A DNA stretch of 64,000 bases from Cervus elaphus. Its lineage: Eukaryota; Chordata; Mammalia; Artiodactyla; Cervidae. The notes beneath the pieces were generated by a model that was not told where the DNA came from, did not search any database, and saw only the letters and a list, made by a program, of their open reading frames with translations. This document shows, one piece after another, positions 1-11,800 of this stretch (positions are counted from its first letter, which is position 1; the number at the start of each line of letters is the position of its first letter). The DNA lies in assembly GCF_910594005.1 (NCBI RefSeq), contig NC_057841.1:17531001-17595000 (forward strand), in the 5' to 3' direction. The position numbers and the translations under genes were made by a program.

Positions 1-439
1 AATGAGGACATAAACGTTTACTGTCTTTCAAATAGCCATTTCCCCCTTTGTTTATTTTACCAGAACATAAGCTTTCAGTCTGCTCAGGAACCAGAGCACA
101 CATAAAAGCAGGCTTTGTGTAAATACATTGGGATTTTATTTCTCATTAAATTCACATGTTAGACTGCTAATATCATGTAATCAAAGGAAGAAAACCAAAT
201 GGAATATATTAAAAAGTCAATTTTATTTGGCCAACAAAGAAATAATTTCTTATAATATAGGCAAGAAAGTGATATAAAGACTGGAGAATGAAAAATCCAA
301 CTTCTTTATCCACATGCAGAGTAAACCTCAGCAAAAGGAGAGGAGCTTACAGAAGAGTAAGACAGGGAGTTCGCCAGCCTCCCCACAAATATATCAAAAA
401 CTCATCAAGATATGGAACAACTCCTATAAAACAACCTCT
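1..439. other. AT-rich flank, no recognised feature
   Basis: This stretch is AT-rich and ends where the BovB tail repeat (AGTTC units) starts. Short open frames at 288-559 run across the BovB border and have no recognisable domain, so I do not call a gene. I see no promoter, RNA gene or repeat that I can name. Confidence 0.6.
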
Positions 440-2350
440 CAGTTCAGTTCAGTCGCTCAGTCCTGTCTGATTCTTTGCAACCCATGGGCCACAGCATGCC
501 AGGCCTCCCTGTCCATCAGCAAGTCCTGGAGTCAAATCATCTCCATTTGGAGTTGGTGATGCCATCCAACCATCTCATCCTTGGTCATCCCCTTCTCCTC
601 CTGGCTTCAATCCTTCCCAGCATCAGGGTCTTTTCAAATGACTCAGCTCTTCACATCAGGAGGCTAAAGTATTGTAGTTTCAGCTTCAGCATCAGTCCTT
701 CCAATGAACACTCAGGACTGATCTCCTTTAGGATGGACTGGTTGGATCTCCTTGCAGTCCAAGGGACTCTCAAGAGTCTTCTCCAACACCACAGTTCAAA
801 AGCATCAATTCTTCAGCGCTCAGCTTTCTTTATAGTCCAACTCTCACATCCATACATGACCACTGGAAAAATCATAGCCTTAACTAGGCGGACCTTTGTT
901 GACAAAGTCATATCTCTGCCTTTTAATATGCTATCTAGGTTGGTCATAACTTTCTTTCCAAGGAGTAAGTGTTTTTTAATTTCATGGCTGTAGTCACCAT
1001 GTGCAGTGATTTTGGAGCCCCAAAAGATAGTCACACTGTTTCCACTGTTTCCCCATCTATTTGCCATGAAGTGATGGGACCAGATGCCATGATTTTAGTT
1101 TTCTGAATGTTGAGCTTTAAGCCAACCTTTCCACTCTCCTCTTTCACTTTCATCAAGAGGCTCTTTAGTTCTTCTTCACTTTCTGCCATAAGAGTGGTGT
1201 CATCTACATATCTGAGGTTATTGATATTTTTCCCGACAACCTTGATTCTAGCTTGTGCTTCCTCCACCCCAGCATTTCTCACTATGTACTCTGCATATAA
1301 GTCAAATAAGCAGGATGACAATATACATCCTTGACGTATTCCGTTTCCTATTTGGAATCAGTCTGTTGCTCCATGTCCAGTTCTAACTGTTGCTTCCTGT
1401 CCTGCATACAGGTTTCTCAAGAGGCGGGTCAGGTGCTCTGGTATTTGTATCTCTTTCAGAATTTTCCACAGTGTATTCTGATCCACACAGTCAAAGGCTT
1501 TGGCATAGTCAATAAAGCAGAAATAGATGTTTTTCTGGAACTCTCTTGCTTTTTTGATGATCCAGTGGATGTTGGCAATTTGATCGCTGGTTCCTCTGCC
1601 TTTTCTAAAACCAGACTGAACATCTGGAAGTTCACGGTTCATGTACTGCTGAGGCCTGGCTTGGAGAATTTTGAGCATTACTTTACTAGCATGTGACATG
1701 AGTGCAATTGCACAGTAGTTTGAACGTTCTTTGGCATTGCCTTTCTTTGGGATTGGAATAAAAGCTGACCTTTTCCAGTCCTGTGGCCACTGCTGAGTTT
1801 TCCAAATTTGCTGACATATTGAGTGCAGGACTTTCACAGAATCGTCTTTTAGGATTTGAAATAACTCAACTAGAATTCCATCACCTCCACTAGCTTTGTT
1901 TGTAGTGATGCTTCCTAAGGCCCACTTGACTTCACATTCCAGGATGTCTGGCTCTAGGTGAGTGATCACACTATCGTGATTATCTGGGTCACAAAGATGT
2001 TTGCTGTACAGTTCTTCTGTGTATTCTTGCCACCTCCTCTTAATATCTTCTGCTTCTGTTAGGTTCATGCCATTTCTGTCCTTTATTGAGCCCATCTTTG
2101 CATGAAATTTTCCCTTGGTATCTCTAATTTTCTTGAAGAGATCTCTAATCTTTCCCATTCTATTGTTTTCCTATATTTCTTTGCACTGATCGCTGAGGAA
2201 AGCTTTCTTATCTCTCCTTGCTATTCTTTGGAACTCTGCAGTCAGATGCTTATATCTTTCCTTTTTTCTTTGCCTTTAGCTTCTCTTCTTTTCACAGTTA
2301 TTTGTAAGGCCTCCTCAGAGAGCCATTTTGCTTTTTTGCATTTCTTTTTT
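440..2350 (-). mobile_element. BovB (RTE-clade) LINE, 5'-truncated
   Basis: A non-LTR retrotransposon lies on the minus strand, so its 3' end is at the left. That end begins with short AGTTC repeats, as in the other BovB tails of this window (13073, 23628). The body carries the reverse transcriptase region and stops near 2350, so roughly the last 1.9 kb of a 3.2-kb element is present and most of the endonuclease half is missing. The near full-length relative at 13073-16269 aligns with it throughout by eye and continues past the point where this copy stops. BovB is the element class known to have moved between squamates and ruminants by ancient horizontal transfer. I saw no clear target-site duplication. 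Confidence 0.93.
1031..2158 (-). pseudogene. BovB reverse transcriptase remnant
   Basis: This is the decayed reverse transcriptase of the BovB at 440-2350. A 266-residue open stretch (2158 down to 1358) holds the N-terminal and finger/palm part, including an FIDYAKAFD block typical of non-LTR reverse transcriptases. The frame then shifts near 1340. The next open stretch (1321 down to 1031) carries the catalytic box as YVDD, encoded at about 1199-1210, where BovB normally has YADD. A further C-terminal piece lies at 1067-813. With the frame broken and the endonuclease end missing, no functional protein is expected. It is the best preserved BovB coding stretch in the window. Confidence 0.85.
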
Positions 2351-4355
2351 CTTGTATACAAATAAAAGACTAAAATGTAATACCCTAAAATTTTACTAGT
2401 GGGCTTATGCCCAGGATTTAACATTTTCAATTATTTTAACATCAGGCTTTTATAATTTTCCAAAATTTTCATCTATTTACTTTGTGTTTAGAAGAAAAAA
2501 TAATGCTAAGTAATAGTCCCTATTTGAATAGCCATCTATTTCTATTCCTTCAGGGAAGCCTAGGAAATATTAATAGAAGATTGCTTCCTCCATTATCAAT
2601 TCTTACTTGACCGCTTTAAAAGCTGAGCTCCCTGACAAAGTGAATTTGCACACTAATTAAAGCTGGCATCACACTGGAACACTGTAAGGTTTGTTTGGTT
2701 ATTTCTGTTTAGCTTATTTTAGGAGAAACCTGATGATAATTAAAAAAATATGTATTATTCTTCAGCTCGATTTCTACTCCACTGAAGTCTCTGCTCACTT
2801 GAAGGGTATTCTTCTTTAGAGCCTGTAATGTTGCTACTCACCCTATAACACTGATATCCTGACAGTTCAGGTATCCAGTTCTTCAAAATCCAGTGCCCTG
2901 AAGGAAATTATGGATCCTGTCTTTTGTTCCTTCTTATTAACTATTGCTCTCCTCTGGCACTTTCTTAGATATCACCTTAGTTTCTCCGCAATCACACTCC
3001 TTGCTTGTGCTGCCTTCTCTGTAACAAGTTCAGATTTGGACTGGTTTGTAAACACTGGCTCAAGAACTTCTACTAGGCAGAAGCTATTTCAAGTCTTTAT
3101 TGAAATGCCACACCCTCTAAGTAGCCTCTTATTTCTCCAGCTACTTGATATCAGCCTTTCACATGACAGACTTTGCATCATAGTTTGTGTTATAACTCTG
3201 TGTCACCCCTTGAGTCAGAAAGTACTTGTGTGATGGAGTGGAAACTATACTGATTTGGGAAGTAAATACATGATTTGCCTTGAGGCTTTACCACCTGCTT
3301 AACCATCTACTAACTTTGATTAAGTTTTTGGTTAAGTGAGTTTTGAGAAGTCATTTTGCCTAAATAGACTTGACTTTATTGCCCTATACAACTCCAAAAT
3401 CTCTACCAGAAGCCTATAAGATAATGTACACAAAACCAGTTTGCAAATTATTAAGTATTCAAAAGCAAAGCGTTTATGCCATCTTCCATACTTCAGATCT
3501 GAACAGAAGCTGATTATCTTTGTGGTCTCTATAATACCCTAAACAGGGGTTTGTACCTTCTGAATACTACAGAAGTAATGCTATTGAAGTTAAGAAATAA
3601 ATAATTGATTCATGAGAAACTCATACAACATTAATCAAACATAAAAGTTTAAGAATAATTTAACCCTCAGATTCCTTTTTTTGATCAAGAATTTCCAACT
3701 TTGTTAAAAATTAATGCTCTGATATGTCTCCTGTGCCTCACACCCAATTTCTTTTTATGGAGCTTGCCTCATTCATGGACAGATTGCTCTTGTCTCAGAT
3801 GTCTTTCATTTACAATCATCTCTCATGTTGCCCCATATTTCTTATTAATAGTTTTTGAAAAGCAAGCCAATTCTTCATCCCAGCACAGCCACTGCAGCTT
3901 TCCTTTTGGATCTTGTTCATCTGTTTACAAGGCAACAAAACACACATAAACATCCTTGACACAGCTCAGTGGTGGGAAAATATGATAGTAATAATTTTGG
4001 TTTTCAGGCAAATAGTGAGTTTAAAAATGATTACAGCATGCTGCTGCCATATGACTTACCTCGTATAAATGATGCTGATAGAAACTAGGATAAAAATGTG
4101 CTTTGTGATGCTGATGGTGTTAACACCTAAGATGATAATTAGAGTGATGATACAAATAAAATATCTTATTTCTATGTCAGAATAGATTTGTGAATTTCTG
4201 TACCTTATTTATTATAAAGATCCTTTAAGGTTAATAAGGCACTGACTATTAGCTCAAGTAGTAGGTAAGGAAACTGAGGTATTAGGTAACTTTTTCATGC
4301 TCTGTTCAATTATGAAGTTTATATAAAGTAGTGTAGCTCACCTTATGTGTTCATC
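2351..4355. other. Single-copy AT-rich DNA, nothing recognised
   Basis: About 2 kb between the BovB and the AT repeat. Small open frames at 2910-3233 and 3701-3949 show no domain, homology or codon signal that I recognise. A short stretch near 4255-4300 resembles the gaaactgaggt core seen in MIR SINEs, but it is too short to call firmly. I see no RNA gene or regulatory element. Confidence 0.5.
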
Positions 4356-4552
4356 ACTATATATCATATATAATATATATTTATATCTTTATAAATATAT
4401 TTTATATATTATATATATTTAATATATATTTTATATTTATATATTATATGTTAAATTATATATGTATATATTTATATATATTATATTTATATTTATATAC
4501 TTATTATTTATATATTATATATATAGTATATATTTAATAGTGATATATATTT
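4356..4552. repeat. AT-rich simple repeat (TA/TATATTTA)n
   Basis: Nearly 200 bases are almost entirely A and T, made of imperfect TA, TATAT and TTATAT units. The composition leaves a tyrosine/isoleucine-rich open frame (4462-4689) that is a by-product and not a gene. Such tracts are unstable in length and prone to secondary structure. Confidence 0.9.
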
Positions 4553-4917
4553 TTGTATTGCACAGTTGGAATTGCTTACCTAACATTTGCTTTTTAATTT
4601 TTATTCTTAATTGTTTTCTCTCTTTTTTTAAAAATTATATTCTCTTATCCTATCTTTATCTGATTGTAAGATTTATACAAGCCCCATAAAATAGCCAAAC
4701 ATTCATTTTCCAATATTACTGAAAAATATTATTTGAGAGAAAATATCAATTTCTTAAAAATAGTAGAAGATTAGGCCAAGTATTTTTAAGTTTGGGTAGG
4801 AGAAAGGCAGTAGCTTTTATTTTTCTTATTGAGCATTTCACTATTATTATAAATTACCGATTTATTCACTCTTCTTGGGAGGGAGTCAGTTTATATTTCT
4901 TAATTATTCCAAAACAT
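4553..4917. other. AT-rich single-copy gap, nothing seen
   Basis: About 365 bases between the AT repeat and an L1 fragment. I recognise no coding, RNA or repeat signal beyond T-rich runs. Confidence 0.5.
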
Positions 4918-5187
4918 TACAGAGGAAGAAATACACCCAAGCTCATTCTATGAGGCCACCATCACCCTGACACCAAAGCCAGACAAAGATATCACAAAAA
5001 AGAAATTTATAGACCAATATCACTGATGAATATAGATGCAAAAATCTTCAATAAAGTACTAGCAACCCAAATCCAACACCATATTAAAAGGATTATACAC
5101 CATGATCATGTGGGATTTATCCCAGAGATGCAAGGATTTTTCAATATCCACAAATCAGGTGACACACATCAAGAAAATAATGAATGG
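4918..5187 (+). mobile_element. L1 ORF2 internal fragment
   Basis: The stretch aligns with L1 ORF2 just before the catalytic region. The order of blocks (ctcattctatgaggccacc, then the dominant NIDAKI block, then the GFIP block) matches L1-B at about 47566-47820. The last 25-30 bases are diverged but still align. It ends where the 5'UTR of the next L1 starts. Both the 5' and 3' rest of this older L1 are absent, so it is a dead scrap. Confidence 0.85.
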
Positions 5188-7439
5188 AGGGGAAAAACAA
5201 GATGGTAGAAGAGTAGAAAAATGTGAAGTTCATGTCTCTCTACAAATGCATCAAGAATACATCACCGGATGGAGTAATTGTCACAGAGGGCTGGCTGAAC
5301 ACTAGCAGAAGACCATGAACCAGACAAGAAAGATCCCTGGATAACCAAGTAGGACAAAAGAAAGAAGGGGGAAAGAAGAGGAGAGGAAGCAGGATGGAAG
5401 CTGTGCGCTTTGGGGAGGGAGTAGAAGAATCAGAGAGGTTCTTGCTTGAGAGAACAGAAATCCCCCCTTCACTGATACAGAGATCAGTTAAAACAGAGGG
5501 AGAGAATATCGGACTGTTGGAAGAGAGTGAAACAACCTTTCAGGCATGACAGAGCAAAACCTACCTAGATGGTCAATGCCACAGTCTTGTGTGTCCCAGC
5601 CTGGAATGTGTGTCCACCAATGCACATGGCAGCTGGGTGCTGGAATGTGAGGATTGGATAGCAGACCTGAGAAAGGCTGCTACTACCTGTGAGGAGACAT
5701 GCTGAAGGGGCAAGTATGAGGAAATCTGCAACAGGGAATGCAAATGGAGGAAACTAGGATTGCCATAGGAGCAAGATGCCATTACCGAGTGACACACAGG
5801 GCCTGGAGCTGCCATGGCAGACTCTCTCCCATGTGCCAGCCTCTGTCCCCACAGAAGCTAAAAGGAAGCTAAGAAGACCCTGCTGGGGTTGGCTTCTCGC
5901 ACTTATGGCTGAACACTAGGATAGTCTCCCACCAGGGACAAATCTCTCATACCAGTGGCCACCAGCTTTCTTGTGTGGGCTTCACAGTCAGTAGGGCTGG
6001 GTCTCTTATAGCTACTGATTCTCCCATACACTCCCATGACCCCTGCAGCCATGCTAAATCCTTGCCCTGTCCTCTTTGGGGCAGACTAGAGGGTTCCACA
6101 GCTGAGTCTCTGGGCCCATGGAACTAAGGAAGAAAAGCTGAAAGCGTTCCTTGAGCTGAACAAATTGACTCCCCTGTAACTGACTTGGTAAAAGCAGCAC
6201 CTATAAAACATCTGAATGGATGATTGCTCCTGTATTCAAGGCAGACCTAGCTTTAGCAGCTGTAGACTTTTTGGACACATATACAGGGGGGTTGGACCAG
6301 GCCAAATCTGAGATGCCTCTATAACACCCATAAGTCTAGATCCATGATTACTACAATCCTGGGACCTGACTTCAGTAGATCTATTCTTGGGGCCTGGTAA
6401 AAGCAATGTTTGAGAGACACCAGGGCCAATTACTGGTATATCCATAATTAAGGTGAGGCCAAGAGCAGTTCCAGGATCAGTGTAACCTGAGACCTTGCAC
6501 AGTGGATGAAAGGTGAGAAACCAAAGCACACTCACAGATGAACATCTCCAGAGGAGAAATGCTCAGTAGCTTCCTTCTCAGCAGGAGTGCTCCAAGCTCA
6601 CACCATAGATCAGAAACACATCTAAGAAACAGAACTGGGGCCTCCAGTCTAACAATGAGGAAGCAGTTCTTGCCTCTGATAGGGCAGCGACAACCACAGA
6701 GCAAAGGCTGGCTCTGCTCAGTAACTAGGGCAGGCTCTGGTCATCACAACACTAATCAAATCCCACACAATAGATCTGGATTTAGTAGCTGTGTGCTGTG
6801 TGAGAATATACATGTGGAGATAGGACAAAACTAGGGTTCAGGCTGCCTACATAGGTCCCACAGCAGGGCCAAGTGCACGGTTACTGCATTACTGAGACCT
6901 AACCTCAGCAGACCTGAACCAGTGGCTGTATGATAATGCCTGAGAGTCACCAGGGTCAATTGCTAGCAAACCTACATTTAAGGTGGGACTAAGAGCAGTT
7001 CTAACAACAGTATATTTTGTGATCCTTCGTAATGGAGGAAGGGACACAACAGAGCATAATCACAGACTAATATCTCCAGCAGAGAGAAACTCAATGGCTT
7101 CTATCCCACTAGATGTGCTCCAATCTCTCCTACCTCACATCACAGATCAGAATCACAGCTAAGCAGCCGATCTGGGGGCCTCTACTCCATCAACCAAGGA
7201 GCAGACCCCATTCCTGACAAGGCAGTGACAACTGCAGAGCAGAGGGGTTTGTTCCAATTCATCTAGAGCAGGCTCTGAAAAACAAAAGACAGATAAAATC
7301 CCCTACCAAGGGGATACAACACAGCCCTCTGAATCAAACTCAATCCCCCAGAGGGCAAACACCAGAAGAGAGCCAAATTGTGATCCTGCAGCCTGCAGAA
7401 AGGAAACCAAAAACATAATAACTTTGATAAAATGAGATG
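5188..7439 (+). promoter_or_regulatory. Old L1 5'UTR (decayed promoter region)
   Basis: This is the 5'UTR of the L1 at 5188-13072. It starts with gaggggaaaaacaagatggt; the aagatgg core is the position where L1 elements bind YY1 to fix transcription start. Few CpGs remain, as expected for an old methylated copy. Several long open frames here (for example minus 6236-6704) are non-coding coincidences. Confidence 0.7.
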
Positions 7440-8388
7440 GAAATATATTGTTGACAAAGGAGCAAGAAAAAAAAAAAAAAAAAAAACCCGCAAGAACAAT
7501 TAAGTGAGGAAAAGACAAGCAATTTATCTGAAAAGGAATTCAGAGTAATGATAGTAAAAAAAAATGATCCAAGATCTCAGAAACAGAATGGAGGAATGGA
7601 TCAAGAAGATAAAAGAAACCTTTAGCAAAGACCTAGAGCAACAAAAGAACAAACAGAGATGAACAAAAAAATAACTGAAATGAAAAGTACATTAGAAAAA
7701 AATCAATATCAGAAAAACTGAAGCAGAAGGATGGGTAAGTGAGCTGGAAGACAAATGTAGAAACTTCTTCTGTGGAGCAGATTGAAAGAAAAAGGAAGGA
7801 AAAGAAATGAGAAAAGCCTCAGATACTTCTGGGACAACATTAAACATTCCAAAACTTGAATTATAGAGGTCCTAGAGAAGTAGAGAAAGAGAAAGTGTCT
7901 GAGAAAATATTTGAAGAAATTATAGGTGAAAACTTGCCTAACATGAGAAATAAAAATGGCCACTAAAATCCAGGATGTGCAGAGAGTCTTATACATGATA
8001 AACTTTAGGATAAACATGCCAAGACACATATAAATGAAGCTAACAAAAATTAAGCACAAAGAAAAGTATTAAAAGCAACAAATAGCATACAAGGAAAATG
8101 ACTTAAGATTATCAGCTTATTTTCTAGTGGAAACTCTGCAAGCCAGAAGTCAGTGGCAGGATATATTTAAAAGTGATGGAAGGGAAAAAACTACAACCAG
8201 GAATACTCTACCCAGCAAGGGCCTCATAGAGATTCAATGGAGATATCAAAATCTTTCCTGGAGAAGGCAAAGGCTACTCACTCCAGTATTCAGGCCTGGA
8301 GAATTTTTCTCTACAGACAAGTGAAAGCTAAGAGAGTTTATCACCATCAAACCAACCTTACAATAATTGCTAAAGACATTTTTATAGG
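7440..8388 (+). pseudogene. Old L1 ORF1 remnant
   Basis: ORF1 encodes the L1 RNA-binding coiled-coil protein. Blocks matching L1-B ORF1 are recognisable in order: the LPEKEF-type N-terminal block near 7525, the coiled-coil segment, the block around 8000-8050 before the C-terminal domain, and the YPA-type block near 8205-8220. An A-run at about 7468 and a small SINE-like insertion near 8258-8310 add to multiple frame breaks. No functional protein is possible. Confidence 0.8.
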
Positions 8389-8485
8389 CAAAAAATACAC
8401 AGAGAAGAGAACAAAAGACAAAGAGAAGGAAAAAAAAAAGACATAAAAAAATAAGCACAAACCAATTAAGAAAATATCAATAGGA

Positions 8486-8805
8486 AAATGAAGTGAAGTG
8501 AAAGTCACTCAGTAATGTCTGACTCTTTGCAACCTCATGAACTATAAAGTCCATGGAATTTTCAGGCCAGAATACCAGAGTGGGTAGCCTTTCCCTTCTC
8601 CAGGGGATCTTCCTGACCCAGGGACTCAATTCAGGGCTCCCACATTATTGGTGGATTCTTTACCAGCTGAGCCACAAGGGAAGCCCAAGAATTTTGGAGT
8701 AGGTATTCTATCCCTTTTCCAGCAGATCTTCCCAACCCAGGAATTGAATCAGGGCCTCCTGCATTGCAGGCAGATTCTTTACCAACTGAACTATCAGGGA
8801 AGCCC
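8486..8805 (-). mobile_element. Bov-tA/BovA-type SINE, dimeric, with TSD
   Basis: The minus-strand SINE starts with gaagtgaagtgaaagt (the tail in reverse) and has two tRNA-like heads in reverse (near 8650-8690 and 8765-8804), so it is a composite of two related units. It is flanked by the direct repeat CAATAGGA (8478-8485 and 8806-8813), which supports target-primed insertion into the old L1 between ORF1 and ORF2. Bov-tA heads derive from a tRNA-Glu-type gene and hold a Pol III promoter; tail parts are shared with BovB. Confidence 0.9.
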
Positions 8806-11800
8806 CAATAGGAGCATACATATCAATAATTACCTTAAATGTAAATAGATTAATTACCCCAACCAAAAGACACAGACTGGCTGAATGATTAAAAAACAAA
8901 AAACAAAAAAACATATATATGCTGTCTATAAGAGATTCACTTTAAACTAGAGATACATACAGACTGAAGATGAGGGGATGGAAATAAATATATTCCATGT
9001 AAATGGAAATCAAAAGAAAGCTGGAAAAGTAATGCTCATATCAAAATAGATGTTAAAATATAGACTCTTACATGGGATAACGAAGGACACTACATAAAGA
9101 CTAAGTGATAAATACAAGAAAAATATATAATAATTGTAAATAATTATGCACCCAACATAGGAGCACCTCAATGCATAAGGCAAATAATAACAGCCATAAA
9201 AGGGGAAATTGATGACAACACAATAATAAAGGGGTCTTTAACACCCCTATATACATCAACAGACAGATCATCCAGACATAAAATTAATAAGGAAACAAAA
9301 TATTTCAGTGAAATACTAGACCAGGTTAATTTAATTAATATTTATAAGATAGTCCATCTGAAAGTGGCAGAATAACTTTCTTCTCAAGTGTACACAGAAC
9401 ATTCTCCAGGATAGATCACATCTTGGGTCACAAATTAAGCTGCTGAAAATTTAAGAAAGTTGGAATTGCATCAAACATCTTTCTGACCACAACACAATGA
9501 GATTAGAAATTAATTAGAGGAAAAAATGCTGGAAAAATACAAACTCATGAAGAGTAAGCAACAAACTACAAATAATCAAAGGATCATTGAAAAAAATCAA
9601 AGAAGAAATAAAAAATACCCAGAAAAAAATGACAATGAAAGCATGACAATGCAAAACCTATGGGATCCAGAAAAAGCAGTTCTAAGAGGGAAGTTTATAA
9701 CAATACAATCTCACCTCAAAGAACAACCGGAAGAAGGAAAAGAAGAACAGCAACAAAAACTCAAATAAACAACCTAAATTTATGCCTAAAGCAACTATGG
9801 AAAGAATAACAACAAAAAAGTTTTCATAAAGAAAGAAAGCATAATGGTCAGAGCAGAAATAAATGAAATAAAGACAAATGCAACAATTGAAAAGATGAGT
9901 GAAACTAAAAGCTGATTCTTTGAGATGTAAACAAAATTAACAAACCTTTAGCCATACCTATCAAGAGAAAAGAAGAGAGAGGACTCAGATTACTAACATT
10001 AGAAATGAAAAAGAAAAAAGTACAACTGAAGACTGAAGAACTACAAAAGATCATGAGACTACTATAAGTATCTCTATGACAATAAAATCAACAAGCTGGG
10101 AGAAATGGAGAAATCCTCAGAGAGAAGAAATTTTCTAAGACTGAATCAGAAAAATATAGAAAATACCAACAGATCAAACAGAAGCATAGACATTGAAGCT
10201 GTGATTAAAAATGTTCCAACCAACAAAAGTCCAAGACCACGTGTCTTCACAGGTGAATATTATCAAGCATTTAGAAAATACCTAACACGTATCCTTCTCA
10301 AACTCTTCCTAAAAATTGCAGAGGGAGAAACACTCCCAAGATAATTCTACAAAGCCATCATCACCCTGATATCAAAACCAGGCAATGATATACACAAAAA
10401 AGAAAATTATACGGCTATATCACCAATGAAAGTGAAAGTGTAGTTACTTAGTCATGTCCAACTCTTAGCGACCCTGTGAACTGTAACACACCAGGCTCCT
10501 CTATCCATGGAATTCTCTAGGCAAGAATACTGGAGTAGATTTCCATTTCCTTCTCCAAGGAAATCATCCTGGAGATTTCCTGACCCAGATATCAAATCTG
10601 GGCTTCCTGCATTGCAGGCAGATTCTTTACAGTCTGAGCCACAATAAAAACCCACAAGGAATCACTGATGAACATAGAGGCAAAAATCCTCAACAAGATA
10701 CTAGGAATCCAAGCCCAAAAACACATTAAAAAGGATCATACACCATGGTCAAATGGGGTTTATCCCAGGGATGCAATGATTTATCAGTATATTCAAAGCA
10801 ATCAATGTGATACATCTCATTAACAAATTAAAGAATTTAAAACCGTATGATCATATGAATAGAGGTGGATTAATTAAATTAAATTTTTGACAAAATTTAA
10901 TACCCACTTATGATTAAAAAAAAAAAAAAAAAAAAACTCTCCAGAAAGTGGGCATAGAGGGAGACTACCTCAACATAATAAAGACCATATATGACAAAAC
11001 CACAGCAAATATCATTCTCAGTGGTGAAAAACTGAAAGCATTCCTCTAAGATCAGGAAAAAGACAAGGATGTCCACTCTCACCACTATTATTCAACATAG
11101 TTTTAGATGTCTTATCCATGGCAATCAGAGGAGAAAAGGAAATAACAAAAACACAAATTGGAAAAGGAGTAAAACTCTCACTGCTTGCAGATGACATGAT
11201 CCTATACACAAAGATTATAAAGAGGCCACTAGAAAACTACTAGAGATTGTCATTGAATTGATAGAGTTTCAGGATACAAAATTAATACACTGAAATCTCT
11301 TACACTCCTATAACTAAGAACAAAATCAAAAAGAGAAATTAAGGAATTAAATTTAAGAAATGAAATATCATTTATGATCACAAAAATAAATAAGATACCT
11401 AAGAATAAACCTATATGGGGAACAGAAGATCAGTACTCAGAGAACAATAGAATAAAATGAATGAAATCAAAGATGACACAAACAGATTGAAAGACATACG
11501 ATATTCTTGGATTGTATTGTTGGACGCAACATCATGAAAATGACTATACTGTCCAATGTAATCTACAGATTCAGTGCAATCCCTAACAAATTACTAGTGG
11601 CATTTTTCACAGAATGTGAACAAGAAATTTTACAATGTGTGTGGAAACAAAAAAAGACCAGTGGCATTTTTCAGAAAACTAGAACAACAACAACAAAAAA
11701 AAATCTTAAAATTGTCTGGAGACATAAAAGACCCCAAATATCTAAAACAATCTTGATGGGAAAAAAACAAAAAACAAACAAACAAAAAATGAAGCTGAAG

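Noticed and set aside
2910..3949. Small open frames at 2910-3233 and 3701-3949 as host genes
   Set aside because: Short, hydrophobic, no start context, splice or domain evidence; expected by chance in this composition.
4462..4689. Tyrosine/isoleucine-rich open frame
   Set aside because: Produced by the TA-rich simple repeat.
6236..7522. Several open frames in both directions
   Set aside because: They lie in the non-coding 5'UTR of the old L1 and share no conserved frame with other copies.
8650..8805. tRNA gene in reverse
   Set aside because: The tRNA-like stretch is the head of a SINE; it would not fold as a mature tRNA and is repeated in all Bov-tA copies here.
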